From Sphaerolaimus hirsutus (lineage: Eukaryota; Nematoda; Chromadorea; Monhysterida; Sphaerolaimidae), in the NCBI GenBank assembly GCA_964036195.1, contig OZ038451.1, positions 21,841,927 through 21,905,926 on the forward strand: a stretch of 64,000 nucleotides of DNA, written 5' to 3'. A model generated the notes under the pieces. The model saw nothing but the letters and a program-made list of their open reading frames with translations, had not been told where the DNA came from and did not search any database. Made by a program: the position numbers and the translations under genes. Below are positions 21,824 through 32,700 of this stretch, one piece after another; position 1 is the stretch's first letter; each line of letters begins with the position of its first letter.

Positions 21824-24800
21824 TTACTCCGCTTCCATCTCCTCCTCTGGCTCCAAACCTGCCAAAGTTGGAGTCACTGGCGGGGGCGGACTCTGTTCCT
21901 CTTGCGGTGACGGTGACGCGCCAACTACAACAACCTGAACAGGTTGCTGCAGCTGCTGTGCGGCCGCTTCCTCAGGCTGCTCCTGCTCATCTTCCTGCAT
22001 GGGCTCAGCAGACTCATTGGCCTCCTCCTGGATGGCGTCCATTTGTCTTAGCATCTGCCGGTCTGGGCTCATGGACTGTTGCTGTCGCTCAGCGTCCAAC
22101 TCGGTGTTCAACTCGCCCGCCATTTGAATTAACTCATCCAATTTTTCTCCAATAATTGCATTATTGGCCTCTTCAGTATCTGGCTCTGGTTCTTGCTCTT
22201 GCCGTTGACCTTCCATTGCCGGTTCCTGCTGTTGAGCACCTTGTTCACTTTGTTCCTGTTCCACCTCCATCACTTCCTCCTCCTGGTGCGTTTTCTGTTT
22301 GTGTGCCGGTACGGGCGGCGCGTGTTCAGACTCCGAGGCCGAATCGGTCTCACTCGATCCCGATTTTGACGAACCCGACGAAGAACTAGAGGAAGAGGAA
22401 GAACTCGACGAGGGAGAGCGACGACGACCGCGATACCGACGCCGAGACCGAGAACAACTCGCTTTTTCATCCGCGCGCGGCTGAACTTTTTCTGACTCCT
22501 CCTCCTGCTCTTCGGGCGGCAACATTTGCACGTCTGGGGAATCGGGAGCGGGAACGACGTCGGCGTCTGGCTGAGGGGACGCTCGCTGTTCACTCACATC
22601 CACCTCCTGAACTTCTTCCGGCGGCGGCGGAACCTCATTTTCTTCTTCTTCTTGCACGGGCGGAGCGGGTTCTGGCAGATCGACCGGGGCACTTCTCCAG
22701 TGGCCCAGAAACCTAGCCAACGGGTCACTCTCCCACAAATGTCGCTCGTGGTACGCAAAAACGTGTCCCTTCCCTAATTCCACCGCCACAAAACGCCAGA
22801 AAAATTCAGAATGCAGCACGGTAGCGGCGTTCATGATCACGACTCTGGCCGTTTTGGCGCGAGACGTGGCCACGTTGCACCGCTCCGGCATCGCCAAAAA
22901 GCCAATTCTGTCCATCACATCGCGCTCGCGCTGCGACGGGTGTCCAGTAGCGTCCACACGCGGCGCGCTACCCCTCACACATGACACAATCACCACGTGC
23001 GCTTCACGAGCTTGCGCTCGATCAGCAGTGATGACTTTTTTCCGCCAAAACGCTGGGGTCACCAAATAATCGGGGAACCCCTCACCCCCTAACAACTGCG
23101 CCCAGCTCAATCGCACCAATTCGTCAATCACTCTTCTCTCCTGCGCTGAATAGAAACACACAATCAGCAGCGAATCGGCGCTTTCTAAATCACTCCACGG
23201 AACGACATTCTCGCCCTCGCTGTTCAGCGCCAAGATGACAAATTGCTGCACAACGCGCACCACAATGTCCACTTCCGTCAAATTTTTAACAGACACGCCC
23301 TCGCTCGTTTCGAAACCCATGTGCACGATCACAGAAGACAAAGGCACCTGATCGGCACCGCAAGCCATGAGCGGCAAGGTATCTCGCCACTGACTGTATT
23401 CGTGGAACGCGCGCAATTGGCCATCGTACGCAGCGACTGAATTTGCTTGAATCAGCGCGTCGTGGCCGCGGAAGACAGTCTCGAGCTTCAGAATTGGGCA
23501 CAACACACCTTCCACCAACCTGTTGATCAGCGATGGATCAGGTTTCAGGATCGGAGCGATCCATGAATGCGGCCTGACCATTCGGGTCAACTGCTTGCTA
23601 TCGCCAAACAAAAGCACCAAGCCATTGTGGGGGAGTCGAGCGTTTGAAACAGCGCCAAAAATCGCAGTTTCATCCGCCAAAGACGCCTCGTCCACAAATA
23701 CCGCGGCATATTTCAAAACTTGCAGTCGCTTATCGCGCGATGAATCCAAGGTCACATGGACTTGGCCTGGCTGCAGCACATTCAACACCACCTTATGCAA
23801 CCTAGTAGCCACCCTAACGAGGCGTCGCATTTCGCGCTTGTAAATTTTGCCCCACACCTGGTTGTCATCGACAAAGCCAGCCGCGGCCCCCCACGCCTGC
23901 ACGCCCTCCTCTTGACCATCGTCCAGTGGCACCAAATCATCCTCGTCGTCTTCGTCGATGGACAAACGAACCAAAGGCAACTGCGACCGAATGGCTTCGA
24001 AAATGTCGGCGGGGTGCTGATTGTTCGCGATGATCTCGTTCAAAGTGTCACAAATATGGCGTTGAGCGGTAAAGCGTTCATAGGCAGTTAGCCAGTGGTC
24101 ATTCAATCGGATTACATGCATGGGCATGTTCTGCGCGATCAAATTCAGCAGCGGCAATTGCTGGAGCGTCATATCGACGTAGCGATCGTCAACTTCCAAC
24201 AATGGACTCAGCACGCGAATCGCGAAAGCGGCGCGCACCTGACAAAAACGCGCATAGACAGGTGTTTGAAAATTTGGCTTATCATCCATCGCAGTCCACC
24301 TCTCCCTACTGCGCAGCAAAACTTCCACGACCGTTTCCAAATTAGGCAGACCAATGTTTGCCAAACTTTGCAACGATCGTCTGGCAGACTCATCAGCGGC
24401 CGAATTCACACTGCAAGTAGTCATTGTGGAGTGGTAAAGCGCATTTTTGTTTGCATCAGAGGGCAATTCCCTCTTCAGCGGGTTCGGCGGGTCATTTTTC
24501 TCGGTAAATTTGAACGCAACCGCGTACGCACACTGACTTTGCACAGTCGTTTTACCGGAACCGAACGGTGAATCACACATCAACAATAGCGGCGCAGTTT
24601 TTCGCACAGACTTGATAACTGACGCAATCACACGCCCCTGCCCCTCCTGCGGCCGAAAATCACCCTGCTGCGCTTGCAATAAATCTTCGCATGTGCCTCT
24701 GCGCACCTCGGCGTACAACCCGTCAGACTCAATTTTGTCGAGCGTGCGCTGCCAATCAGTCTCAACTTGGTTCAACTGCTTGTGCAGCACTACCGCCATT

Positions 24801-26374
24801 TTGACTTGGTCTTCCACAGCGAGCATTCCGGTGTTGCTCTCGGTTGGCCGGTAGCCACTAGGCCCCATTATGCACAACCGCTCCAAAGTTTCCATGCGGC
24901 CATTGTAGCTAGGCGACAAAGCGGAACCGCGCACCATGTAATCACAATTAGGCAGCAAATGCGGCGACAGCGCCTGCGGCACCAACACATCCGGTTTGGC
25001 GACCAGCTGCACCGCCTCGGCAGTGATGTCGGCGCTGACCGTACGTAAATTTATTTGCGGGCGGCCAGTCAGAGCGCGCTCTTCCCCCCGGGGATCAGCT
25101 TCGACGATTTGTAGCGACGACATGGGCGAAGTAAAATTCAACATGTAGCCCTGCGCCTTATTCCTGTGCCACTCGGCCGTGTCGCGCATCGCAGCAGCTG
25201 GATTCAAATGCACGCGCTCCCACCTAATTATCGCAATTAATCCCCGCGGCCCATTTTGCCAAGTCACCTGCGCGCGCACCGCTTTCGCCCTAGTCGCAGT
25301 GTATCGCAAATGCGCTTCGTGACACACGTTAGCAGCGGCCAAAAAGATGGAACGAAGCTGCAGCTGAGAGGTGAGGTAATTTCTATTCATTTCGCCCTTC
25401 CACTCCATACCAGCCTCAATTTGCCGCGCCGAGAAAATACGCACGCCATACGCATGACCCCAATAAAAGTTGTTGACTTTGCCGGCGTCATCAAAAGCGT
25501 GATATTCTACATGCGCCACACCTAATTGTCCGGCGTGCGGGTGTATGTCACTTTCCATGACATTTTCGCTGTGCGCAAAAATTAACTTTTCAGGGCCCGG
25601 ATCCCGCTCGTCGGCGCCTTTGAAGGGGGGTGCACTAATGTACCGCGAAGGGGTGAACGCTGCCCTCAAACGCAAGTATCTCCACTTGGCCGGATAAGGA
25701 TGATATCCTTCGCGATTTTCCTGTCCTCTCTGTGAAATTTCCGATGCTGGCTCATCGACGGAGAGGTCAACCTGTCCTTGCGAAACAATAACAACAGGGC
25801 GGCCCAAAAACAATGGCATTTGAGCGTCATTTTTCATAATTGTGACGCCTCGCAATTCCCAATATTTCGGATTGGCGCTAACCCTACTGATACCAGTCGC
25901 GACAAAATGCATGCCGTGGCGGACAAGCGGCAAAAACATGTCGTAAGCTTCATTAGCCTCGCGATATTCCTTCAAAATTTTCTGCACCGACCGCTCACGA
26001 GCGCGCTCCGCTTTGTTGACCGAATAGGTGAAAAAGGGATAAGCCGTTTCCGCTTCCGACCACTCCGGATAACTTTCCAAAAGCGCCTGCGCATCGCCGT
26101 CGAAACGAATGTGGCATTGATAACTGGTAGGACGCGGCTCGTTACCGACGTGAACTCGATCCACTATTCCCGACAACTTCTGGTTGATGACAAATTCAGG
26201 ACAAGTCGACCGGGCGTTTCGAGGAGGATTGTAGGGCAGCGGCGGAATAGTGTCACCGCCTTGTTTTCCATGAGAAGTCCACGACTTGAGCGGCGCTTTG
26301 GCTATGCGCCCGCCACGATACGAACTGGAACTCGCTCCATACCCACCCATGGGTACGCCACCCGAACTAGTCAT
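21824..26374 (-). CDS. Retrotransposon ORF3: UPF1-like superfamily 1 helicase
   Basis: ATG 26374 opens 1,516 codons. Residues 1-590 match nothing I recognise. The helicase core follows: Walker A SPFGSGKTT (602-610); an Ia/Ib-like TTCSVNSAADES; Walker B with DEAS (VFVDEAS, Asp895-Glu896); motif III LLFGDSKQL (921-929); ETVFRG near 965; motif V EAHVVIVSCVRG (1124-1135); motif VI ERCNVATSRAK (1164-1174). SCVRG and NVATSRAK are signatures of UPF1/DNA2-type SF1 helicases, which translocate on single-stranded RNA or DNA using ATP. Residues about 670-890 form a long insert with an acidic stretch before Walker B. The tail (from about 1230) is Pro/Glu-rich, then SR/poly-Ser with an Arg-rich block, then Gln/Glu-rich. 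All catalytic motifs look intact. I know of no standard Ty3/gypsy protein like this; capture from a host or viral helicase is inference. Confidence 0.88.
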   Translation of the reverse strand: MTSSGGVPMGGYGASSSSYRGGRIAKAPLKSWTSHGKQGGDTIPPLPYNPPRNARSTCPEFVINQKLSGIVDRVHVGNEPRPTSYQCHIRFDGDAQALLESYPEWSEAETAYPFFTYSVNKAERARERSVQKILKEYREANEAYDMFLPLVRHGMHFVATGISRVSANPKYWELRGVTIMKNDAQMPLFLGRPVVIVSQGQVDLSVDEPASEISQRGQENREGYHPYPAKWRYLRLRAAFTPSRYISAPPFKGADERDPGPEKLIFAHSENVMESDIHPHAGQLGVAHVEYHAFDDAGKVNNFYWGHAYGVRIFSARQIEAGMEWKGEMNRNYLTSQLQLRSIFLAAANVCHEAHLRYTATRAKAVRAQVTWQNGPRGLIAIIRWERVHLNPAAAMRDTAEWHRNKAQGYMLNFTSPMSSLQIVEADPRGEERALTGRPQINLRTVSADITAEAVQLVAKPDVLVPQALSPHLLPNCDYMVRGSALSPSYNGRMETLERLCIMGPSGYRPTESNTGMLAVEDQVKMAVVLHKQLNQVETDWQRTLDKIESDGLYAEVRRGTCEDLLQAQQGDFRPQEGQGRVIASVIKSVRKTAPLLLMCDSPFGSGKTTVQSQCAYAVAFKFTEKNDPPNPLKRELPSDANKNALYHSTMTTCSVNSAADESARRSLQSLANIGLPNLETVVEVLLRSRERWTAMDDKPNFQTPVYARFCQVRAAFAIRVLSPLLEVDDRYVDMTLQQLPLLNLIAQNMPMHVIRLNDHWLTAYERFTAQRHICDTLNEIIANNQHPADIFEAIRSQLPLVRLSIDEDDEDDLVPLDDGQEEGVQAWGAAAGFVDDNQVWGKIYKREMRRLVRVATRLHKVVLNVLQPGQVHVTLDSSRDKRLQVLKYAAVFVDEASLADETAIFGAVSNARLPHNGLVLLFGDSKQLTRMVRPHSWIAPILKPDPSLINRLVEGVLCPILKLETVFRGHDALIQANSVAAYDGQLRAFHEYSQWRDTLPLMACGADQVPLSSVIVHMGFETSEGVSVKNLTEVDIVVRVVQQFVILALNSEGENVVPWSDLESADSLLIVCFYSAQERRVIDELVRLSWAQLLGGEGFPDYLVTPAFWRKKVITADRAQAREAHVVIVSCVRGSAPRVDATGHPSQRERDVMDRIGFLAMPERCNVATSRAKTARVVIMNAATVLHSEFFWRFVAVELGKGHVFAYHERHLWESDPLARFLGHWRSAPVDLPEPAPPVQEEEENEVPPPPEEVQEVDVSEQRASPQPDADVVPAPDSPDVQMLPPEEQEEESEKVQPRADEKASCSRSRRRYRGRRRSPSSSSSSSSSSSSGSSKSGSSETDSASESEHAPPVPAHKQKTHQEEEVMEVEQEQSEQGAQQQEPAMEGQRQEQEPEPDTEEANNAIIGEKLDELIQMAGELNTELDAERQQQSMSPDRQMLRQMDAIQEEANESAEPMQEDEQEQPEEAAAQQLQQPVQVVVVGASPSPQEEQSPPPPVTPTLAGLEPEEEMEAE

Positions 26375-26898
26375 ATTTCACACTTCAAAGTAGAGCACCG
26401 GAAAACACAACTTATTGCTACTTAATATGCGCCACCCAGAATGTCGGCACCGAAATGCACGAAGGTCTGAGCGACACCCTAATCGAAAAGTTGCGAATTA
26501 TTTTCAACGCACTACGTTGAACGTATTGCGCCAAAAATAATTTTGATTTTGTTGCGAAATGGGCGAAAATGAGAATGAAATTAAAGAACAAGTTTAGAAC
26601 GAAATAAATGCGATGATATGAATAACTGGTGAATTAAAACTGCGACGACAATTAGGAACAAACAATTAATAACACTTATGAAATTTTCGCGCTTTACCTT
26701 TTTACATAAAAAACCAACTTTTTGCTACAAAATTATCTTGCGCACAACCAAAAACACCAAAATTGCAACCCCGAACTCACCACGAATTGACGGTCAGAAT
26801 TAAACGCGAATAATCCAAAAATAAATTTTAATTGAATTTTCGAACGGAATAATTAACTTGGGACACTTTAGGTTGAAGAGCGGAAAATCTCAGGGTTT
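26375..26898 (-). other. Spacer between pol and helicase ORF
   Basis: 524 bp of AT-rich sequence between the pol stop and the ORF3 start, with no long frame. It could hold a subgenomic promoter or splice acceptor for ORF3; I see no decisive signal. Confidence 0.5.
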
Positions 26899-29703
26899 TT
26901 AACCGAAAATCTGCGAATAGGTGGGATTAACTGGTTCATTTGTTAATTTAACGCGATCAGCATGAACGGTATAAGTTTTCTTAGACAACCTATTAAACAC
27001 GGTCACAATGGGATGCACATAATCTAAACATTCATACGGGCCAATATAATGATGCGTGAATTTCTTAACGCGACCTAACTTTCGAAGAATTCGGGGCGAA
27101 TAAACGCGAACTGATTGACCGGGCTTCAAATTCAAGCGGCGCGCACTGCGATTTGCATAAAAACACTCTTTTTCTTGCGCGCGCTGTAAAGCCGAATGCG
27201 CGGCCGTGCGGACGTCCGAAAGTCGCGCGTCTAAATTTGACACAAAAGGACTGTACGCCGTCGGCTTATCGGTCTTATCGGTGCCATTTCCCGTCGGCTC
27301 GATCATACGCTCCCAAAGTGACGGAGAATTTGATCCAAATAGCAACGCATATGGTGTCACTTTCATAGAGGGGTGCATAGACGTATTATACGCATAGACA
27401 GCGGCGCCTAAGTGTTTGTCCCAATCCGAATGCGAGCCATTCACATAATGTGAAATTATTTCCATTAAGACGCCATTCCTGCGCTCAACCAAACCATTCC
27501 CCTTTGGCGTATAATTGAAACACTTATGCTGCACTGTATTTAGATAACGTAGCAATTCCGCAAAAATGCCGCCAATGAAGCTTGGTGCATTGTCGGATAA
27601 GATTACAGCGGGCACACCAAAAATCGGTAACACATGTTGCAAAAACGCAATAGCCACAGTATCTTGCTTCAAATTAGGAACAGGCACTGCTAAACCAAAA
27701 CGCGTACATTGATCCACAAATACCAATACATGCACATTCCTTTTTTCGGTAATTGGCAATGGCCCTACTGCATCAATCGCAATAAAATCACCGGGAAACT
27801 TAGCGATTTTCCGGCTCTGAATTTGAGTTTTCATTGAGCGACGCAATCCTTTCTTCGCGTTGCACGAAGGGCAAGTAGAAACCCATCTAGCGCATTCTGG
27901 ACGCATATTTGTAAACCAAGCAAATTCGCGCAATCTTTCAAACGTTTTCATCACACCTAAATGTCCAGCAGTGGGATGGTTATGAGCCAATTCTAACACA
28001 GTGACAACTAGTGACTGGGGAATGCACGCAGGGTCGTATTTCCTTTCACCCACTAATATTGACGGTTCTGCATCACGCCTGACAACATCAAATTGATCAA
28101 TGAAAAACGGTGGGGCCCTACGCAAAGTAGATTCCTCGCACATACGACGAATTGTAATTATATACGGTTCTTCTTTTTGCAAACGCGACAACTCTTCAAT
28201 TGGAGTAATGGGAGGAGGTAAAGCATCGAGTTTTTCCGGTTTCTTAATTAATTGACCAGAACGGCGGCCACCAGCCATTAATTTAGGCGCATCATCACTT
28301 TTGGGCGGCGATTTCAAAGCATTTTCAGAATTGGACTCCACCTTCTTTTTACTTCGCACGCGCATTGTCATTGGATGCGGCGCCCGCACAGTAGCAACGC
28401 TTGCCACTGGCAGTTCAGTAGCTACCGTAACTGACGGTTCCAAAGACTTCATTTTCGCATGTTTCAGCCAATTTTGAGCAGAAGCCAATCGCACCATGGC
28501 CTTAGCTACCGCTTGACAAGCCAAATGTTCCTCAGATGTTACTAACGCCATTTCCTCAGTCAAAATTCTCGCCAATTCATCAACAGGTATATCAAATGCA
28601 TATTCTTCAAACGCTTCGTCCAAATTAACACGCTCATCAAATTCAACGGGTGCATCACGCCGGCGCGACAAAGCATCAGCCAATTCGTTACTTTTCCCAC
28701 GCAAATGCTTAAAAGTAACTTGATATGATTGAATAGCAAGCGCAAATCGGTGCAAACCCGTATGGGGATGGGTTTCCAAATTTGGATTTTTCACCCATGA
28801 AATACTTTTCGCATCAGTCCAAACTTCAAACGGCCGGCCCGCTAAATAACAATGCCAATTGCGTATGCTCTCAAAAATAGCACATGCTTCTTGCGTAATT
28901 GCAGGCCATCGGGATTGCGCTTCAGAAAGTTTTCGACTATAAAATGAACACGCATGCAAAGCGGCGGCAGGTTCAGCGCGTTGTACTAAAATGCCAGCTA
29001 ATGCAACTTTAGAAGCATCGGTAATAATTATGAACGGTTTACTGGGATCAGGATACTGTATGCAGGGACTTTCAGCCACCATCACTTTCAACTTATTAAA
29101 AGCTTCCAAAGCGGCGGGGTTCGCATTTAAATCTACGGGAGTACTTCCGCTATACTTTTCAGTTCCTAATTCAGTTTTTGTTCGAGTTAAATTAGACAAA
29201 GGAGCGGCATATTCAGCACATTTATGAATTAATCTCCGGAAAAACCCAACGGCACCCAAAAACGCCTTAACCTCACGCACACACACAGGTAGCGGCCAGT
29301 CACTCAAATACTTTCGCTTATCATCTGGTATACAAATCCCTTCACGCCCTACCATATAACCCAGGAATTTAACAGCAGTTGTGCGCGCGAAAAAACACTT
29401 TTTTGGGTGTATTTTAAAACTGCTACTTATCAAACGCGACAAAACCTGACTTATATCACTCAAATGATCTTCCCATGACCTACTGTAAATGAGCAAGTCA
29501 TCTATATATACCAACACATTTCGATGCAATAATCCAGCCATTGTAACTTCAAAACAGCGCTGCGCTAAAGCCGGGGAACACTTTAATCCCATCGGCAAGC
29601 GTTTCATCTGAAATTGACCAAAACAATTACGAAACGACGTAATATGTCTATCATCCGGATGCAGCGCAATGTTGTAAAACGCTTGATTGATATCGACACT
29701 GCT
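26899..29703 (-). CDS. pol: Retrotransposon pol: RT C-terminal part, RNase H, integrase
   Basis: The frame is open from 29703, with its first ATG at 29607; positions here count from that Met. RT shows LPMGLKCSP and catalytic YIDD (34-37). RNase H has Asp197, Glu240, Asp265 and Asp311 in the expected order. Integrase has an HHCC zinc site (His544, His549, Cys579, Cys582) and the D,D35E triad Asp612, Asp672 and Glu708 (IDAVGP, SDNAPSF, GLVERRNG). A GPY/F module (IGPYECL, 856-858) and chromatin-distal tail end at residue 902. These features define a Ty3/gypsy polymerase. The upstream RT half is in another frame, separated by one extra base at the T run 29704-29708, so as assembled RT is made only if the ribosome shifts +1. 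Otherwise this copy is broken. No gap or stop occurs elsewhere. Confidence 0.93.
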   Translation of the reverse strand, partial: SSVDINQAFYNIALHPDDRHITSFRNCFGQFQMKRLPMGLKCSPALAQRCFEVTMAGLLHRNVLVYIDDLLIYSRSWEDHLSDISQVLSRLISSSFKIHPKKCFFARTTAVKFLGYMVGREGICIPDDKRKYLSDWPLPVCVREVKAFLGAVGFFRRLIHKCAEYAAPLSNLTRTKTELGTEKYSGSTPVDLNANPAALEAFNKLKVMVAESPCIQYPDPSKPFIIITDASKVALAGILVQRAEPAAALHACSFYSRKLSEAQSRWPAITQEACAIFESIRNWHCYLAGRPFEVWTDAKSISWVKNPNLETHPHTGLHRFALAIQSYQVTFKHLRGKSNELADALSRRRDAPVEFDERVNLDEAFEEYAFDIPVDELARILTEEMALVTSEEHLACQAVAKAMVRLASAQNWLKHAKMKSLEPSVTVATELPVASVATVRAPHPMTMRVRSKKKVESNSENALKSPPKSDDAPKLMAGGRRSGQLIKKPEKLDALPPPITPIEELSRLQKEEPYIITIRRMCEESTLRRAPPFFIDQFDVVRRDAEPSILVGERKYDPACIPQSLVVTVLELAHNHPTAGHLGVMKTFERLREFAWFTNMRPECARWVSTCPSCNAKKGLRRSMKTQIQSRKIAKFPGDFIAIDAVGPLPITEKRNVHVLVFVDQCTRFGLAVPVPNLKQDTVAIAFLQHVLPIFGVPAVILSDNAPSFIGGIFAELLRYLNTVQHKCFNYTPKGNGLVERRNGVLMEIISHYVNGSHSDWDKHLGAAVYAYNTSMHPSMKVTPYALLFGSNSPSLWERMIEPTGNGTDKTDKPTAYSPFVSNLDARLSDVRTAAHSALQRAQEKECFYANRSARRLNLKPGQSVRVYSPRILRKLGRVKKFTHHYIGPYECLDYVHPIVTVFNRLSKKTYTVHADRVKLTNEPVNPTYSQIFG

Positions 29704-32700
29704 AAAAATATTTGCAACTGTGCAATGACTCTATTGTATCGTCTAATCTGGGCAGCGGAAATTGGGGAGCGTGAACTACTGCATTTAATCGTCGATAATC
29801 TATCACCATGCGCTTTGCACCATCCGGCTTAGTAACAACTAATGTCGGCGCGCAGTACGGACTCGTACTGTGTTCAATGACGTCATGCTCAAGCAGGCAA
29901 CTTAAATGCTTTTCTAAGTACTGCTGGTCATCCAAACTCAACCTATACATTCGACACGCGACCGGAATTTTACTAGTCAACTGAAGTCGATAATCAACCA
30001 ATTCACTGTATCCCAAATCATACTTATCCCTGGCGAAAGCATCCTGATGAGCCAAAATTAACTCTTTTAATTGCTGGCGCTTAATTTCGTCCAATTCAAC
30101 CGGTACTTCAAAATCCATTTCCCTCCCATCGGCACAAACCACTTTCATAGTCGTATTCGCCGCTTTTGAAGGTACAGTGCCCTTCGTTGGTACTTTTTCC
30201 TCACTAGCTTCAAGTATAGTATCGGTAAAACTCATATCACGCTCGCGGCACTCTCGCACCCACTCAGCAGGCGGATCACCTCGACGCACTTGTAAAACAC
30301 ACTCCACTGGCTCTACAATGGCAATTTTCTGGCCCACCTGCAACTTTACTGGCACCTCAGTCACATTAACACACCTCACCGGAAATAATTCACTCGCGCT
30401 TTCATAAACAGCATTAGCTGCAAACACACCCGTTTTCACATGAAATTCGTTCAAAGGCTCAATCGCAAACGTCAATTCATCAATTGGTTCAGATAATTTC
30501 GCACTAATTATCGTTTCATGCCGCGGCTTAATTTCAGTCGGTTCAGTCACAACTGCATAAATATGCCGTTCTTGCACTACAGGCGACGGGTTGTCAAAAG
30601 GCACAGTCAACTTTTTACGCGCATCGCCACTCTCAATTCGCAACTCACGCGCAGGCATATCAATAACCATATGCCTCAATACATCAGCGCCTAATAAAAT
30701 GTCGTCCGACAAACCGCTAATCACCTGAAATACAATAGAAAACGCTTTCCCGGTAATCATCACTTGAAGTTCCAACTGACCCTCAATTTGCAATTTGCAT
30801 TGAGACGCGCTTTGCAATCCCCCCACAGGCGTGACCTCATCAAACGCTATGCAATTATTCCGATGCCTAGCCAACACCAGCGGGCTGCACAATGACCTCA
30901 TCGCACCTGTGTCCAACAGACACCTTTTGTATTCGTTCCCCTCAATTTCTACCGTAATCGACGGACTATAGTAAATTGGCACGAGTTCTTTACGCTTAGC
31001 CGTAATACTTTTGATGTTCGCAATTTCTTCACTGGTCAGCGTGACTACATTCACCTTTTCCATGACGGCAGAACCTTTAGGAACGCGCAGCGGCGGCAAA
31101 CGCTTAAATCTACTCACTGGCGTTTCTTCAATATCGGCACTATACCCTGAACTGTCAGCGCTAACTGGATTTAACTTTTGCGGCGGTGTCACGGGGGTCG
31201 CACCCCTTGCAGGATTGCGCCTATTTTCTATCGCTAACATGCGATTTAATTGAACCCGCAACACTCTCATTTTTATCCAATCACACACTGTGAACACTAA
31301 ATACAACACCAGTTCACACAAAGCGGGCAGAATATATCTCAAAAACACGGAAGTGCACATTCCAGCGATAAATCCCTCAAGAAAATTTCGCACGGTCAAA
31401 ATCCACTCATCTGACACTCCTTTTTTCTTAACAACGCCACCACTTGGAACACCCAGGGCGTCAACACTTGCAAAAAACGTAAATAGACAGCACAGGAAAA
31501 ACACACGGTTCAACACACTGGGCAACATACTCGGTTCCGACCACGTTCGGTACAAAGTCGGCACGCTCGCTTCACAATAATCGGACAACACATACAATTC
31601 AGAATCAGATGACGTTCGCGACAAACTAATGTCCGGCGGTTCACACATAAATGTATGCATGGTCAATTCTAGCAGCGCTTCTAACTTAACGTACGTCAAC
31701 GTGTCCTCAGGGTCATCATGCGGATGCTCATCAGCATGCTCACAAAACCCGCTTATATTCAACCCCTGCAAACCCATGTGTTGCAATTGAGCCCACCACT
31801 TTGTTCGAAAAATCATGCTATCTAACGAACGCGCATAAACCCAAGGCATAATCCAAGCCTCTCTTTCGAGCATGAATTGATGTTCTTGCGGCGTTATTTC
31901 AGGCGGATTGCATGGATCCTCTGCTTCCTCATCTGAACTTTCAAGACCCGGTACAACCCTAATCATGCGCACATATTCCTTACTTTCTTGCACGCTGCGT
32001 GCATGATTCACTGAGTTCGCAGACACGCGCGTCGGATTTAACGCAGTCAATTCAGTTGACGGAGGGGCCGCAATGGCCATTTGCGATGATTGAACTTGTT
32101 GCACTGGAGACCAACTAGTAGTTGACACTTGCGCGGGAGGGGGATAATACAGGTAAGGCGGCGCTTGCATGGAATATACAGGTTGCTGTGCAGAGCGCAT
32201 CATATTCGCTGGACCTCTGAAGTTATTCATCGGTCGCTGCGGCGGCCCGCGCCGAAAATTTCTAAAGCGCGCTTTTTCCTCTTCTGTCAATTTAGGACAA
32301 TCAGAGCGAAAGTGATCATCTGCCCCACATTCATAACAGCCCTCATCAAATTTACGCGGCCTAAATTTGGAAACTGGTTTCGCAGCATTGTTACCTATCA
32401 ATTGCTTTTCCAAGTCAACTAAACGCTTATCCTTATCCTCTAACTGCCTAGAAAGTTCTTCCAATTTCACTCGCTGTTCCTCAAACTTTGGATTTTCCGC
32501 CGCCGCCGGAACGGGCGGGGAATTTCCGAAAGCTCCCGCACCCCCTAAAGCAAAAATTCGCTCGATTACCGAATTGGTGGCTTCTGAAACTAATTCAGCG
32601 TTGGATTTTGACTTTTTCTTACCACCCACTTTGTCCTTATCAATTTCCAGAAAACTTTCTTGCGTGCGCGCATTATTGACTACGTCTTGAAACTTAGCCC

